Of a DNA stretch of 64,000 nt, positions 12,658 to 24,430 are shown piece after piece. The first letter of the stretch is position 1. Each line of letters opens with the position of its first letter. Under the pieces are notes generated by a model. That model had not been told where the DNA came from and did no database searches. It saw only the letters and a list, made by a program, of their open reading frames with translations. Made by a program: the position numbers and the translations under genes. The stretch covers positions 13,470,761 through 13,534,760 of the forward strand of contig NC_084889.1 in assembly GCF_958979055.1 (NCBI RefSeq), in the 5' to 3' direction. This stretch comes from Alnus glutinosa. Its lineage: Eukaryota > Streptophyta > Magnoliopsida > Fagales > Betulaceae.

Positions 12658-13008
12658 TCAAGCCTCCCAGCTCTTTACGGAAGATTTACACTTCAAAACC
12701 AGTACAAGAACGATAAGAATCACGATTATACCAGCAGAAGAACCACCGACTCTGTGAATACAATGAGGATCAGACCTGGTAAAGATCCTGTCTAAGTAAC
12801 TTGACAAGAAGATGGCCAAGATCAACACCAGGAGTAGTAGAGGCAGCCAAGAAACAAGGTCGATGAGCTGCTCATCAAGTTCTGAATCACTCTCTGTTCT
12901 CCGGTTGATAAATAGAGGAGAAACCACAGCTACAAGGGCCAAGCCTATTGCCACCAGCCGAGAATACGAAGAAGATCGCCTTGTCGTGCATGTACCTCCG
13001 ACCGCCAT
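12658..13008 (-). CDS. Small membrane protein, 116 residues, unknown function
   Basis: A single-exon frame with a good start context (GAATGGCGG). Three hydrophobic segments are visible at about residues 18-34, 53-71 and 91-106, separated by an acidic loop (ESDSELDEQ, 39-47) and a basic/polar loop (DRIFTRSDPHCIHR, 73-86). The N-terminus is Thr/Arg/Ser-rich and the C-terminus is basic (KCKSSVKS). The organised alternation of charged and hydrophobic parts, and resemblance from memory to a conserved but unnamed plant protein, argue that it is real. I do not know its function or which membrane it sits in. A leader of about 200-300 bases upstream (13009-13318) has short out-of-frame ATGs. Confidence 0.65.
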   Translation of the reverse strand: MAVGGTCTTRRSSSYSRLVAIGLALVAVVSPLFINRRTESDSELDEQLIDLVSWLPLLLLVLILAIFLSSYLDRIFTRSDPHCIHRVGGSSAGIIVILIVLVLVLKCKSSVKSWEA

Positions 13009-14389
13009 TCAGGATGGAAATCTCTTCAATCCTCCATCCTCCTGATTGTTAGATTGATATATTCTTTTGGAGGAGAGTTCAGGAATCTATCTATAGACAA
13101 GTAATAAAATTTACCCCGTGCTTTGTTGGCAGCTTGCTCATGAAGCCACAGTAATTGACAGATTGAATGGATGTGGAGAAGCCGCTTGGAAAGGAGCAGA
13201 CTATTCTCCATTCACAACAATATGTATTTGATGCTGCCTCCATACTTGCTTGGAATCTGATTCTGTCTGATCGATCAGTCCCATGAATTCTCCACACAAT
13301 TAACAGGAAAGCCGGCAATCTTATGGCACAAGGAATTTTAAATCAATACGGGATTGTGACGCTTGCCAAACACCGGTTGCCTTGACTCGTGCAATTGGTT
13401 CGTCTTGGATTCTGTCATGTTAAATCATTATTCGCTCAAAAGCTTAATTAATATTTTATACACTCTACTTTTCGTGTGAATTCAAGCTCTCCCTTAATAA
13501 ATAAGGCCCAATATATAAAATATTTAATGAGTGAATTATGGAGTCAGAATTTAATACGGACCCTAGACTTCCCTATGAGTATATAACACAATAACCTAAA
13601 AAAGAAGAAGAGAAACTTCATTTAATTCTCTTGAATTGTCGTCGTTGTTGCAATTATCATCTCAAAATTTAAAAACTCTCAATTTAGTGAATCCATCTTT
13701 CAATTTTTTTTTTTATTTTAATTTCACCCCTCTATTAAGATTTTTCGTTAATTCCTAGCAAAATTCTCAAATACCCCATTTTTTTAGAAAAATAAATAAA
13801 TCAAATATTCGAACATGCATATTTTTGCTAATTCCATTAATTTCAAACCAACGCCTAAATCTTTACAATTGTTTTTCTTTTTTTCCTAAAAAAAATAAAA
13901 GTATTTTAAGAATTTTGACACCCTGCGGAAAATCCTAACAAAATGGTGAAATTAAAACAAAAAATGAAAGATGGATACACTGAAATAAGAGTTTTTTAAG
14001 TTTGATGGGAGGTAATTGTAAATGTGATGAAAGTTCAGAAGAATTAGTAAAGATTTTCCAAAAAAGAAGAAGAAAGAAACCTACATTCACCAGCATTTGC
14101 TTTGACAGAAGTCCAGAGTAAATGAACAAAATCATGTACTAGTCTGCCTACTTCATCCTATCAATAGCAGTAGACTAGTTCACCATAATGACAAATAAAA
14201 ATAACTTGCATTGTTATTCAATGCATTAGCAGAAGAATTTCTGCAGTTCAGCCAGAACAAGCCAAAGGTAATAGCCGGAATGTCACTGTCCAATACTCAA
14301 AAGAATACAAGAATACAGACACTGCATGCCTAGAAGAGTATGACAATTAAGAAGGTAGAAAAATCGGAGATGGAAATGAACACAAGAGC
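13009..14389. other. Intergenic region
   Basis: 13009-13320 is the likely 5' UTR and promoter of the small membrane protein gene. 13400-14350 is AT-rich with no coding signal that I can support. 14390 is the stop codon of the YLMG1 gene, which enters from the right. Confidence 0.45.
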
Positions 14390-16213
14390 CTAATTGACAC
14401 CACTAGAGCTCTCTGTCTTGTTTCCGTGAAGCCTTCTCATCCATTTCTGCTGTGATGTGGTAATATTAGTAAACTTTGCAAGAGATGCACAACCTTCTTC
14501 GGGTGTTCCTGTTGCTGGAAGTTCTGCAGGAAGTGCTGAAGCAGTGCTTGTAAAGGCATTCAGAACCAGAAATGCCAGTATGGGAGAGAAATCCAGTGTT
14601 CCTCCAAGTGGTGGGATAATTCCACGGAAGATGTTCAAGTATGGGTCACATATAGTGCTGGATGACACCACAGCACCCATCGTAAAGATATAGAAATGGT
14701 TGTGAAACATAAACAGTCAGTCCAGAGGAATTAGTTCAGCACCATAAGCATAAAGCAAAGCAAAACCTCCTTTCATAGACTAAAGCATACTACTGATGAC
14801 CCTCATCATGAAGGGTGAATAAACCCATCGGTTATGGTTGACTTGAACACCAGTCAAACTCGAACTTATTCATGAACTGCTCAATTAACTATTCATTCCC
14901 TATATAAAATAATCATGATCGTTTATTTTTTCATAAATCCATACTAATTAATATTGTTAAGATTTTATCATTTGAGTTAATTAAATAAATTAACATAAAT
15001 CTCAAATAATCCAATCTCAAGTTTATATGTATGTTTTATAATATGTATATAAATTCATTATGCATGCACATATTTATACATACACACAAACAGACTCATC
15101 TATTACAAATATACATATATCTATATCAAGACTCACCATAACAATAATTCAAGCTATATCTATTATATTATGAAGAAAATTTATTTTTACTTAAAATGTT
15201 CTAATTACGAAATTAAAATTATATTATAAAAATCATAAAAATAAAGTTATACAAGTAGCGTCGAGATTATATAAACATAAATCGTTTAATAATCTAGCCT
15301 AATATTTGTTTATGATCGGCTCATTTATTAAAGAAACCAAATTCAAGTCATGTATCGAGCAACTGACTCGTTCATTTACAGTCGTAGCAGGATGGCTCTT
15401 ACACCATGCTTGCAGGTTTATTCACCCTTTTTTATTCCTACAATGGAATTGAATGGAGTATATAATGTCAAAGTAATTACAACATATAGGACGCTCACCT
15501 GAGGGGACTAACAATGGCAGGAGGAGTGTTCGGAAACCAGGTCAAAACAAGCCTGACAATCAAAAGCGTGTTGTAAATGTTCAAGAAATTTAGGATACCA
15601 TTAGCCACCACGATCCCTGCCACTGAATCTCCGGGAATGACGGCAGCAAAATTGTGACTGGACAGAGATTTCATATTCCTGTATTTCCTGCAGTTAATCT
15701 GAAGTAGAGTTCAACCAAATACTCCTATACCCATCAAAGAAATGAGAAAACTGTTTTTCTAAATCAGATGTAACATCAACTTGAACTACTTCCAATCACT
15801 TCCTCGTCGCGGCCAAACCATATCAGCTAACAAAATTCATCTTCCGTTTGATAGAAACAATTAAACAGTCATTGAATATTGAGACACAAACACGCACAAG
15901 CCTGTTAAGAGAGAGGAAGAGTTACCTGTTGGCAGAAGCCCTGAAATTGAGAAGACCAAGAAAGCACTTGCTTGAGAGCCGGATTTTCAGATGCGAACAA
16001 GTGAAGAAATCCAAGACAGTTATCAGCAGTTGACATTACTGAGCTGCGAAGGTCTCGAAGAATCATGCTTGGACGAACAAAATTACTGGGCTTGGGGCTG
16101 GAGTTGGAGTTGGAATTGGATGGCCTCAGAAATGGCGTTTGCGTGAATGCCCAAGAGAGAATTACGCGGTTCGGAACGGACGCTGTCTCTGTGGACGACT
16201 CCGCCGGGCCCAT
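14390..16213 (-). CDS. YLMG1: YGGT/YlmG family plastid protein
   Basis: Three minus-strand exons: 16213-15926, 15698-15499 and 14657-14390, with GT/AG introns and closed phases, giving 251 residues. The N-terminal third is Ser/Asn/Pro-rich, as in a plastid transit peptide. The YGGT domain follows: SSHNFAAVIPGDSVAGIVVANGI, a segment LNIYNTLLIVRLVLTWFPNTPP, then CDPYLNIFRGIIPPLGGTLDFSPILAFLVLNAF. These match plant YLMG1, a thylakoid/envelope membrane protein related to cyanobacterial YlmG and to CCB3; the family is linked to nucleoid distribution and cytochrome b6 maturation. The start at 16213 is the only upstream ATG in frame but is not certain; an internal Met near 16067 would lose most of the transit peptide. 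Intron 2 carries a possible MITE. It is divergent from PAA2, 330 bp away. Confidence 0.88.
14813..15427. mobile_element. Possible MITE in YLMG1 intron 2
   Basis: The ends are a 13-bp perfect inverted repeat, GGGTGAATAAACC at 14813 and its complement ending at 15427, around a very AT-rich centre rich in TATA/CATA words. No clear target duplication is visible, so the superfamily is open. It lies wholly in the intron between exons 2 and 3 of YLMG1. Confidence 0.5.
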
Positions 16214-16543
16214 CTCTCACAAAGCTCACCGACTCTTACTGGTAAAGCAGGCTGAAGAGGATAACGTATCGAAATCTTTAGATGGCCCCTAGCCTTGTAC
16301 TCCATACGACAACGTTTCGCTCCTCCTGTTGTTTTGACCACATGCTAGTTATTAGTCTGACCAGCAGCCATATATGATTGAGGAAATGGTTATCTGTGTG
16401 GTTCCACTTCCTCGTGTCCAGTGTGAGTGCTGCACGTGTGAAATGTGAGTGTAACAATCATTTTCCTAAATTAATCACCTCCACTTTACCGGTAATCTGA
16501 AGTCTCATTGTCCACCGGTACCTCTCTCTTTCTCTCTGGCGAA
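16214..16543. promoter_or_regulatory. Shared YLMG1/PAA2 divergent promoter region
   Basis: Only 330 bp separate the start codons of YLMG1 (minus) and PAA2 (plus). The region has a CT-rich initiator-like run (TACCTCTCTCTTTCTCTCTGG) just before the PAA2 ATG and no clear TATA box, as is common for plant photosynthesis-related housekeeping genes. GTGTCCAGTGTGAGTGC and CACGTGTGAAATGTGAG words at 16417-16450 include a CACGTG G-box core. No experimentally known element is claimed. Confidence 0.55.
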
Positions 16544-19500
16544 ATGACGATCGAGATGCTAGGGCTCTCGCTCTGGCCCCACCGAAAGCCCTGCTTAAGC
16601 TACGGCGCAAACACCATTGCTCGCCGTTCGGACTTCAACCCTCTAGTTCCACGAAAATGGTGTCGTAACCTTCTCCCAAACCGGCGCCGATTCTCGGCTC
16701 CCAATCTCATTCTCTCCAGCTCCCTGGAGACTGAACCACTGACGCGAGACGGCGCGTTTCTGCAAGAGCGCAACCGTGAAAAGTCATCGCTTCTTCTCGA
16801 TGTCTCGGGAATGATGTGCGGGGCCTGCGTGTCCCGAGTCAAATCGGTTCTCTCCGCCGACGACCGAGTCGACTCGGTGGTGGTCAACATGTTGACCGAG
16901 ACCGCGGCTGTCAAACTGAAGCCCGAGACCGCGGAGATCGACTTGTCGGCGAATGTTGCGGAGAATTTGGCTCGGAGGCTGACGGAGTGTGGGTTTCCGA
17001 CGAAGAGGAGGGTTTCGGGGATGGGTGTGACGGAGAGTGTGAAGAATTGGAAGGAGATGTCGAAGAAGAAACAGGAATTGCTCGTTAAGAGTCGGAATCG
17101 CGTGGCTTTCGCCTGGACTTTGGTGGCCTTGTGTTGCGGATCGCACGCTTCGCATATCTTGCATTCTCTTGGGATTCACGTCACTCACGGTAATCGTATA
17201 ATCATTTTACAGACGATTCTCACTCCAATGAGGAAGAGAAAGAAAACCAATGCGACATTCGCTTATAAAAGCCAAAAAAAAAAAAAAAAAAGCGCTTTAA
17301 TTCTCAACTTTGGTTTCGTTGTCGTTGGTTTAGGAGCGTTCTGGGAGGTACTTCATAATTCGTATGTAAAGGGCGGTTTGGCTGTGGGGGCTCTACTGGG
17401 ACCTGGACGAGGTCGGTAATGGTTTCTCCCTCCTCTTGTTGAAATACCATTTGCTGCTTGTTTTGTTAAGTACTCCATGCCTCGAGGGATCTTTAGATTT
17501 GCTAAAAAAAGAAAAAGATTAATTTGATCAGTATCTGTGAAGTAATTAATATTCTATTTTAGTTCTTCTGTTATATTCTATTTGTGTCTATCCAGCTGAT
17601 CGATTTGTTTTATTGTATGTTCACAATTCCGTATTTCAATTATTATTTTGTGGTTTAAAACAATAAAAATGTGTTGGTCAGACTTGCTTTTTGATGGTCT
17701 GAGGGCATTCAAAAAGGGTTCACCAAATATGAATTCTCTAGTGGGATTTGGGTCCATAGCAGCATTTATCATTAGCGCGGTAAGACCCTTTTTGAAAGCT
17801 GACATTGAGTTTTCCCTTGCTTTCCGAGATGATCCCTTTTTGGTTTTTTTTAGTTAGTTTTATAATCTTCAATTTCTTCCCTTTTCTAGGTCTCACTTCT
17901 TAACCCAGGGCTTGAATGGGATGCATCATTCTTTGAGGAGCCGGTGAGTTGCTCTACTTTCATTTGTTGCGGCATTGCTCATGATTATGAGAAGTTAGTT
18001 AAATTTTCAAGCCGAGCTTTAGAAACCTACAATTCAACTTGGCTGTTATAACGACCTATCTTATCATGACATGTCCAAGCTAGTAGGTTGAACTTTAAAA
18101 TTTTGTAGATTGCAAGTTCCTCTTCTAAGGCTCCTGTATTTTAGTATGCAGGTCATGCTTCTTGGTTTCGTGCTCCTTGGACGTTCTCTGGAAGAAAGGG
18201 CGAGAATCAGGGCATCAAGTGATATGAATGAACTTTTAGTAAGTTAGAATGTCCTCCATGTTTCTAATTTCAATGAATAAAACTGTGAACATTAAGTTGG
18301 TATTTTCTCATGAAATTTGACTTCATTTAAATTTCTGTAACTTGTACCTTCTACTGCAAACTTATGTTTGTATAATTGCAAATTATATTTCGATCCTATT
18401 ACATTGCATAATTGTTTGCTTTCCATCTGCAAATATGATTTTTCTTATTTATACGTGTTTGAAATGTTTTCAACAGGTGTTTCGAGCATGAAAAGGATTT
18501 TTTTTTTGGGGGGGGTTGGGGGGAAGGTTCTCCAGTGCATTTTAGTGGAACACTCGCACTGCTAGTTCTTCCCATAGCTGCTTTCTCTCTTTGCTCTATT
18601 CTGTGCAACTTCGTTTTATATTAAAATATAATTTATTTTGTCAGTTGCTGAAACGCATTGATTCAGTTGCCTCAATGTATTTTTGGTTTGACTTAGTGTC
18701 TCCGTGTCTCTGTTGTCTGTATCCTACCTAGCCTAATGCCATGGCCAATATGAAGTTAGCATAGATATGCATATTCATTTGATGTTAGAGTACTATTTGC
18801 TCACTGTGATGAACACGCTAGCCTAAGCATTTGTGAGTTACTGTATTGTCGAAAAATTTGTCACAATGATTTATTTCATTAAATTCAGCACTTTTCAGAG
18901 CTCACCCTTTTCTTGTTCTCTGTCTCTTTGTATAAGGTTTAGTGACCAGAAAAAGTCATTAGTGGATAGATGTTTATTACATAGGCAGATGGCTTTTACT
19001 TGGGGTACAAGAAATTGATATATGCATCATGTGCTTTCCCGTCTACTTTATATCTTATGGTGGATAAATAATCGACTCTTGTTGATTTGGGTGCGCTGGA
19101 TGTTTTTGCAGTCACTGATATCCACTCAGTCACGACTTGTGATTATGTCCTCTGAAAGTGATCCGAATGCTGATAGTGTACTTTGCTCGGATGCAATATG
19201 TGTCGAGGTCCCAACTGATGATATTCGAGTAGGAGACTCTGTGTTGGTTTTGCCTGGAGAAACTATTCCTGTAGATGTAAGTTGTCCAGAATGGTTATGG
19301 AGCTCTATGATTTGAATTCGGTCATGATGAGAAATCATATTTGAATCTTCAATGAGCAACTTATACTCTGCTTTTTTCCCTTTGCATTTTATCGCTGACT
19401 TTACATGTGATACCTGCTAACCCATAATTATTATGCAATCAGATAATTGCTTGTTAGGTCAAATTTTGCATATTGCCTCAGGCTGTCATGAATATGGCCT

Positions 19501-22500
19501 ATTACAACATCTTCATGCTTTATAGACTCATGACGTGTTTTTTTTTTTTTTTTGGTTTAAAACTAAATTCCTGTTGATTATTCACAATAGTATCTCTTTC
19601 ATTTATTTTTGCTGCTTGAGCCTCCATTATATATTGATGCAGGAGAGAGCAGTGGTGGGAATTTGATACCAAATCTGATGCAGGATCCTTAGGATTTGAG
19701 CACTATAGTTAGGTTTCTTGATGTGATCTTATTGGGGTTTGATGTGAAGGGGTTTAGGGTCTTTGGTTCTTGTTGAAATGCAAATGGAAAAGTGGAAGAA
19801 GGAAACAGCCTAGACAATCACACCTTAAAGCTCAAAAGCTGCTGGAAATTTGTATAAAACAGTCTCTATGTTTTGGCAGATTATATGGAGGCCTTTATTT
19901 AGGCTATTGCCAATCCGCTGGGATTTTTAAATGAAAATAGAAGAAAAACTACTAAACAGAGTAGAAACCTTGAGAACAAAACAGAAAATGGCCCCCAAAA
20001 CTAAAAATAAAACTTTAGGGCCTCTAGTGCAGCTTATTCCAGCAAATCTGAAAATTACCAGATTACCCCTACCTGAGAAACAATTAAAACTGAACCAATC
20101 AGCTTTTTAAAACAAAAAAGCATAAAAATATATTAATGCAACTACAACACAAGACTCTCATTCCAAGTATGAGTCTTGTGCGGCACAATTCTATCCGAAA
20201 GTGGTTGATAAGAAGTCTATCTCATCCGGTCTCATCTAGACTCCTAGTTCTAAGCTAGAGTCCTAAGTCTAATTGTATGCTAAATAGATGGGAGTTAAAG
20301 AGTCCTACTTTCAGTATGTATAGGAGTCCTAGGGTCAGTTTGGGTTTGCGATTTCAAAAAATGCGATTTAAAAGCACGATTTTAAAATGTGTGATTTGAA
20401 AAAAGTGATTTTTAAAAACGCAGTTAAGCGTTTGGCAAAATCGCAAATTAGCCTTTAAAATTCCGCGTTTTCAAAAAAACACCATCTTACCTATGATTTG
20501 AAAAAGCAAATTTTCTGCGTTTTCAAATCGCAATTTTTAAAATCGCACTTATTGTCTACGAAATCGCAATCCCAAACGCACCCCTAGTCTATTATGAACT
20601 CTTGTAATTCTCCTATAAATATTCAATGAATGCTCAGCTATAGAGTAAGGTTTTAGAGCCTAATATATTTGTTCTATCATGGTATCAGAGCCAAATCATC
20701 GACTAACGTCGTGATCCATGGCTTTCGACTCCGAATCCTCTGCCAAATCGGCAACTTCTCTTGCTTTACAGCATCTCCCACCACCCGTTCAGCCCCTTGT
20801 TATCCTTTCGGTCCCAAATATGAACCATAATCTCAGTATTAAACTTACCAAAGGCAACTTCATGGCCTGGCGAACTCAGATTCTTGCGTATATCAAAGGC
20901 CAAGACGCTTATGGCTTTCTCGATGGTTCTTCTCTACCGCCTGCCCAGACGATTCCCAATCCCAGCACTGCTGCCAGAGCACCAGACACCGTCGTCAACC
21001 CAGAATTCCTCGCTTGGAATCAACGGGATCAGATGATCCTTAGTATTTTAATTTCTACATTGTCCAAGCCCTATGTCGTCCATGCAGTCGGCTCTCCCTC
21101 GACTTCTTCTCTCTGGAACATGCTGCTCACCATGTTCGCTTCTCAAGCCCGTGCTTGGGTCATGCAAATTTATTTCCAGCTCGCAACGGTCAAGAAAGGC
21201 AGTAGCTCGATCACCAAGTACTTTCAAACCATCAAGACACTCAGTGATACGCTTGCAGCCGCCGGACAGCCTCTCAATGATTTCGAGAGCGTATCCTTTC
21301 TCCTTAAAGGACTCGGCTCCGAATATGATCCTTTTGTGACGTCGGTCACAACCCGAGTCGACCCACTGTCCTTTGATGAACTTTATGGCCACCTCCTTGC
21401 TCACGAGATGTGCCTCGAGCAACAAATCCTGATCATTGATGTTCCCCAACCTGCTGCACACATCACCACCCGCAATTCCACCTTTCGCGGGCGAGGCTTC
21501 CATGGTCGTGGCGGTCGCCATAACAACTGGGGTATCGGGTCCTTCAATAGCAACAGAGGCCGCGGTTCCTACTTCTCCCCGGATGCAGCTTCTTCTCGGC
21601 CTTACTGCCAGATTTGTGGCAAGCCCGGTCACACGGCAGTTCGTTGTTACTACCGTCAGGAACAACCCGAGGCATCCCAACAGCACGAGTCATACCAGCC
21701 ATCCAATCCACAGGGTTATTACTCCTCCCCTGTACTACCAGCCGAGGACCTCTGGTATCCTGACACCGGGGAAACTCACCATCTCACCGGACACCTTCAG
21801 AATCTCAATTTGGATCAAGAGGCGTACCACGGCCAGGACCAAATCCGCATAGGTATTCTATCCGAAAGTGGTTGATAAGAAGTCTATCTCATCCGGTCTC
21901 ATCCAGACTCCTAGTTCTAAGCTAGAGTCCTAAGTCTAATTGTATGCTAAATAGATGGGAGTTAAGGAGTCCTACTTTCAGTATGTATGGGAGTCCTAGT
22001 CTATTATGAACTCTTGTAATTCTCCTATAAATATTCAATGAATGCTCAGCTATAGAGTAAGGTTTTACAGCCTAATATATTTGTTCTATCAAAATAAGAC
22101 TAAAATTAAGGAGGCTAAGACTTTGTAGGATTCCAACTTGGTCCACAATAAATTTAGACCATAATTTCAAATAATTTTGGTTCTTAAGTTTGCTCTTCTG
22201 GGAGCTTCTTGATGCATATATATGTGTGTATGTATATATACTCTCATTTGGATATGTATCAAAAGTGTTTGTGCATATTGATTGTCATCTGACATTGAAT
22301 TTTCTGAAACAGGGAAGAGTTGTTTCAGGAAGAAGTGTTGTGGATGAATCCATGCTTACAGGAGAATCACTTCCTGTGTTTAAGGAAAAAGGCCTCACAG
22401 TCTCTGCTGGCACAATAAATTGGGTATGATTATATTTAGACTTGAGAGTCATGCTATTCTTTATGCCCTTGATTCTTTTCTTTAGGGTGATATTGCTAAT

Positions 22501-24395
22501 CTTTGAGACAGATAGAACTTATATATATATATATATAGATTGTATTAACCTTATATATTTAGGATATATGAGATGGGAGATTGAAACATTTTTTATTGCC
22601 GTTTTTCTTCTTGCAAGATTAAGCTTTATGCCATGTAGTACACTTTTCAGCTAATTCTCTGGCATTTCAAGTTTATTTGGCTTTTGACGTTGCAATTTCA
22701 TTAATTTTATTAGAAGGGTATTATTGTTTCAGGATGGCCCTTTGAGGATTGAAGCCTCTTCCACTGGTGCCAACTCAATGATATCCAAGATTTTTCGCAT
22801 GGTTAGTAAACTACACTTCTATTCCTCTAATTTTATTTTTTAGTTTTTGGTCCATATCTTTAGAACGGAGGTAATTTGAAAAGCCTCTTCATGCTTTAAA
22901 GAGGCGAGTGGTACAACTATTCAAACCCAACCCAGGAACATGTATTACAAACGTTGTTGCCAATAGGCTAAGTAAAGGAAGGGTTGAAAGTTATGGTGCT
23001 GCATCATATTGTCAACAATAAGAATTGACCCCATCCCTCCTATTCCCTTTACCACTATTTTAGCAACCCATATAAGCATACATTTGAAACTTACTACAGT
23101 TGCATGAACAACTCAAATAACATGGCCTGGTTGGATTGACGGTTATGGTGTTAAGACTAAATGAACAATTGAATGCTTGATGGTTCAAAATATATGAGAT
23201 TCTAAAGCTTATTATATTTGAGTAATGTCTGCTAATTCATAGGCTCTATGTTGTACTTGTTAGGTTGAGGATGCCCAAGGTCATGAAGCTCCTATACAAA
23301 GGCTTGCAGATTCAATAGCTGGGCCATTTGTATATGCTGTAATGACTCTTTCAGCTGCTACATTTGCATTTTGGTATGTGTTTGTTTCTTTAGTTGTTTT
23401 TCCATTTGATTGCGCCATACCACTTAAAAGTGCTTTAAGGGTTGATGGAAGGATGAAGGGACCAGGATTAAATTCTCAAGAAAAGCTAAAATTTCTGAGT
23501 CCCCTATAACATTAATCAATTTAACTCGATGTTGAAATTTGAGTCTGTAATATGTTCTGTTATTGTCTATTTGCTTCTTACAACTTCTTGTATTCATGTT
23601 CAGGTATTATATTGGGACACACGTTTTTCCAGATGTTTTGCTCAATGATATTGCTGGGCCAGAAGGAGATCCTTTGCTTTTGAGCTTGAAACTTTCTGTG
23701 GATGTATTGGTGAGTAATGGCAAACTTATATTCTATTGACTAGCTATATCTGCCTGAACTTATTTTCTTTAAACTATTTTCTGGTTTCATCTCAACAGAC
23801 AATTTTGGGTCGTAGATTTTATTTTCTGATAAGTGATAAGCCAATCTCAATAAAAGCTGGGTCGTAGAAATGGAAATGGATACATCTATAAACTGTACCT
23901 TCTTCTTCTTCCCTGTGCTTGTAGTACTTTTTCTTTTTTCTTTCTTTTTTTTTTTTTTTAATCTCTAGTCCCTGGAAGATTCCCTTTGCTTGTGGTATTT
24001 TTTTTTTTTTTTGAGAAGTAATAAAATTCAATAAAAAGCGCAGAGGAGCGCAACCCTAGTACACATGAAGTATACAAAAGTGCCCATAATCAGAGGAAAC
24101 AAAAGAACATGAATGTAAAAACTCAGCAAACATAATACGACTTGGGCTATGCGCTGAGACCCAAACATATAACATATTAAGCACATTTCGACACAAGTCC
24201 ACAACCGGTAAATCCACATGGCATCCTGCTAAGGTTAAATCCATGCCTCATAGACTTCGTTTTTCGGGAAAACTTCACTTACATCCCCCGAAATATAAAC
24301 GGTTTTGCAATCATAATTTCGAAGTTTAAAAATTTGCAATGTTAGTATCCCATGTTTTAGCCCCTTTTAATTTCACCCATTTTTTGTTAAAATAG

Positions 24396-24430
<35 letters not shown>

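Larger units (their letters stand above)
19277..22312 (+). other. PAA2 intron 6
   Basis: A 3-kb intron (donor GTAAGTTG, acceptor CTGAAACAG). 19277-19640 is ordinary intron. 19640-20180 is extra DNA of unknown origin, including an almost palindromic CAAGACTCTCATTCC / GTATGAGTCTTG hairpin at 20151-20179. 20189-22091 is the gag-only copia element. Confidence 0.75.

Noticed and set aside
17648-17857. Short frame read as its own gene
   Set aside because: It is PAA2 exon 3 read through into its flanking introns.
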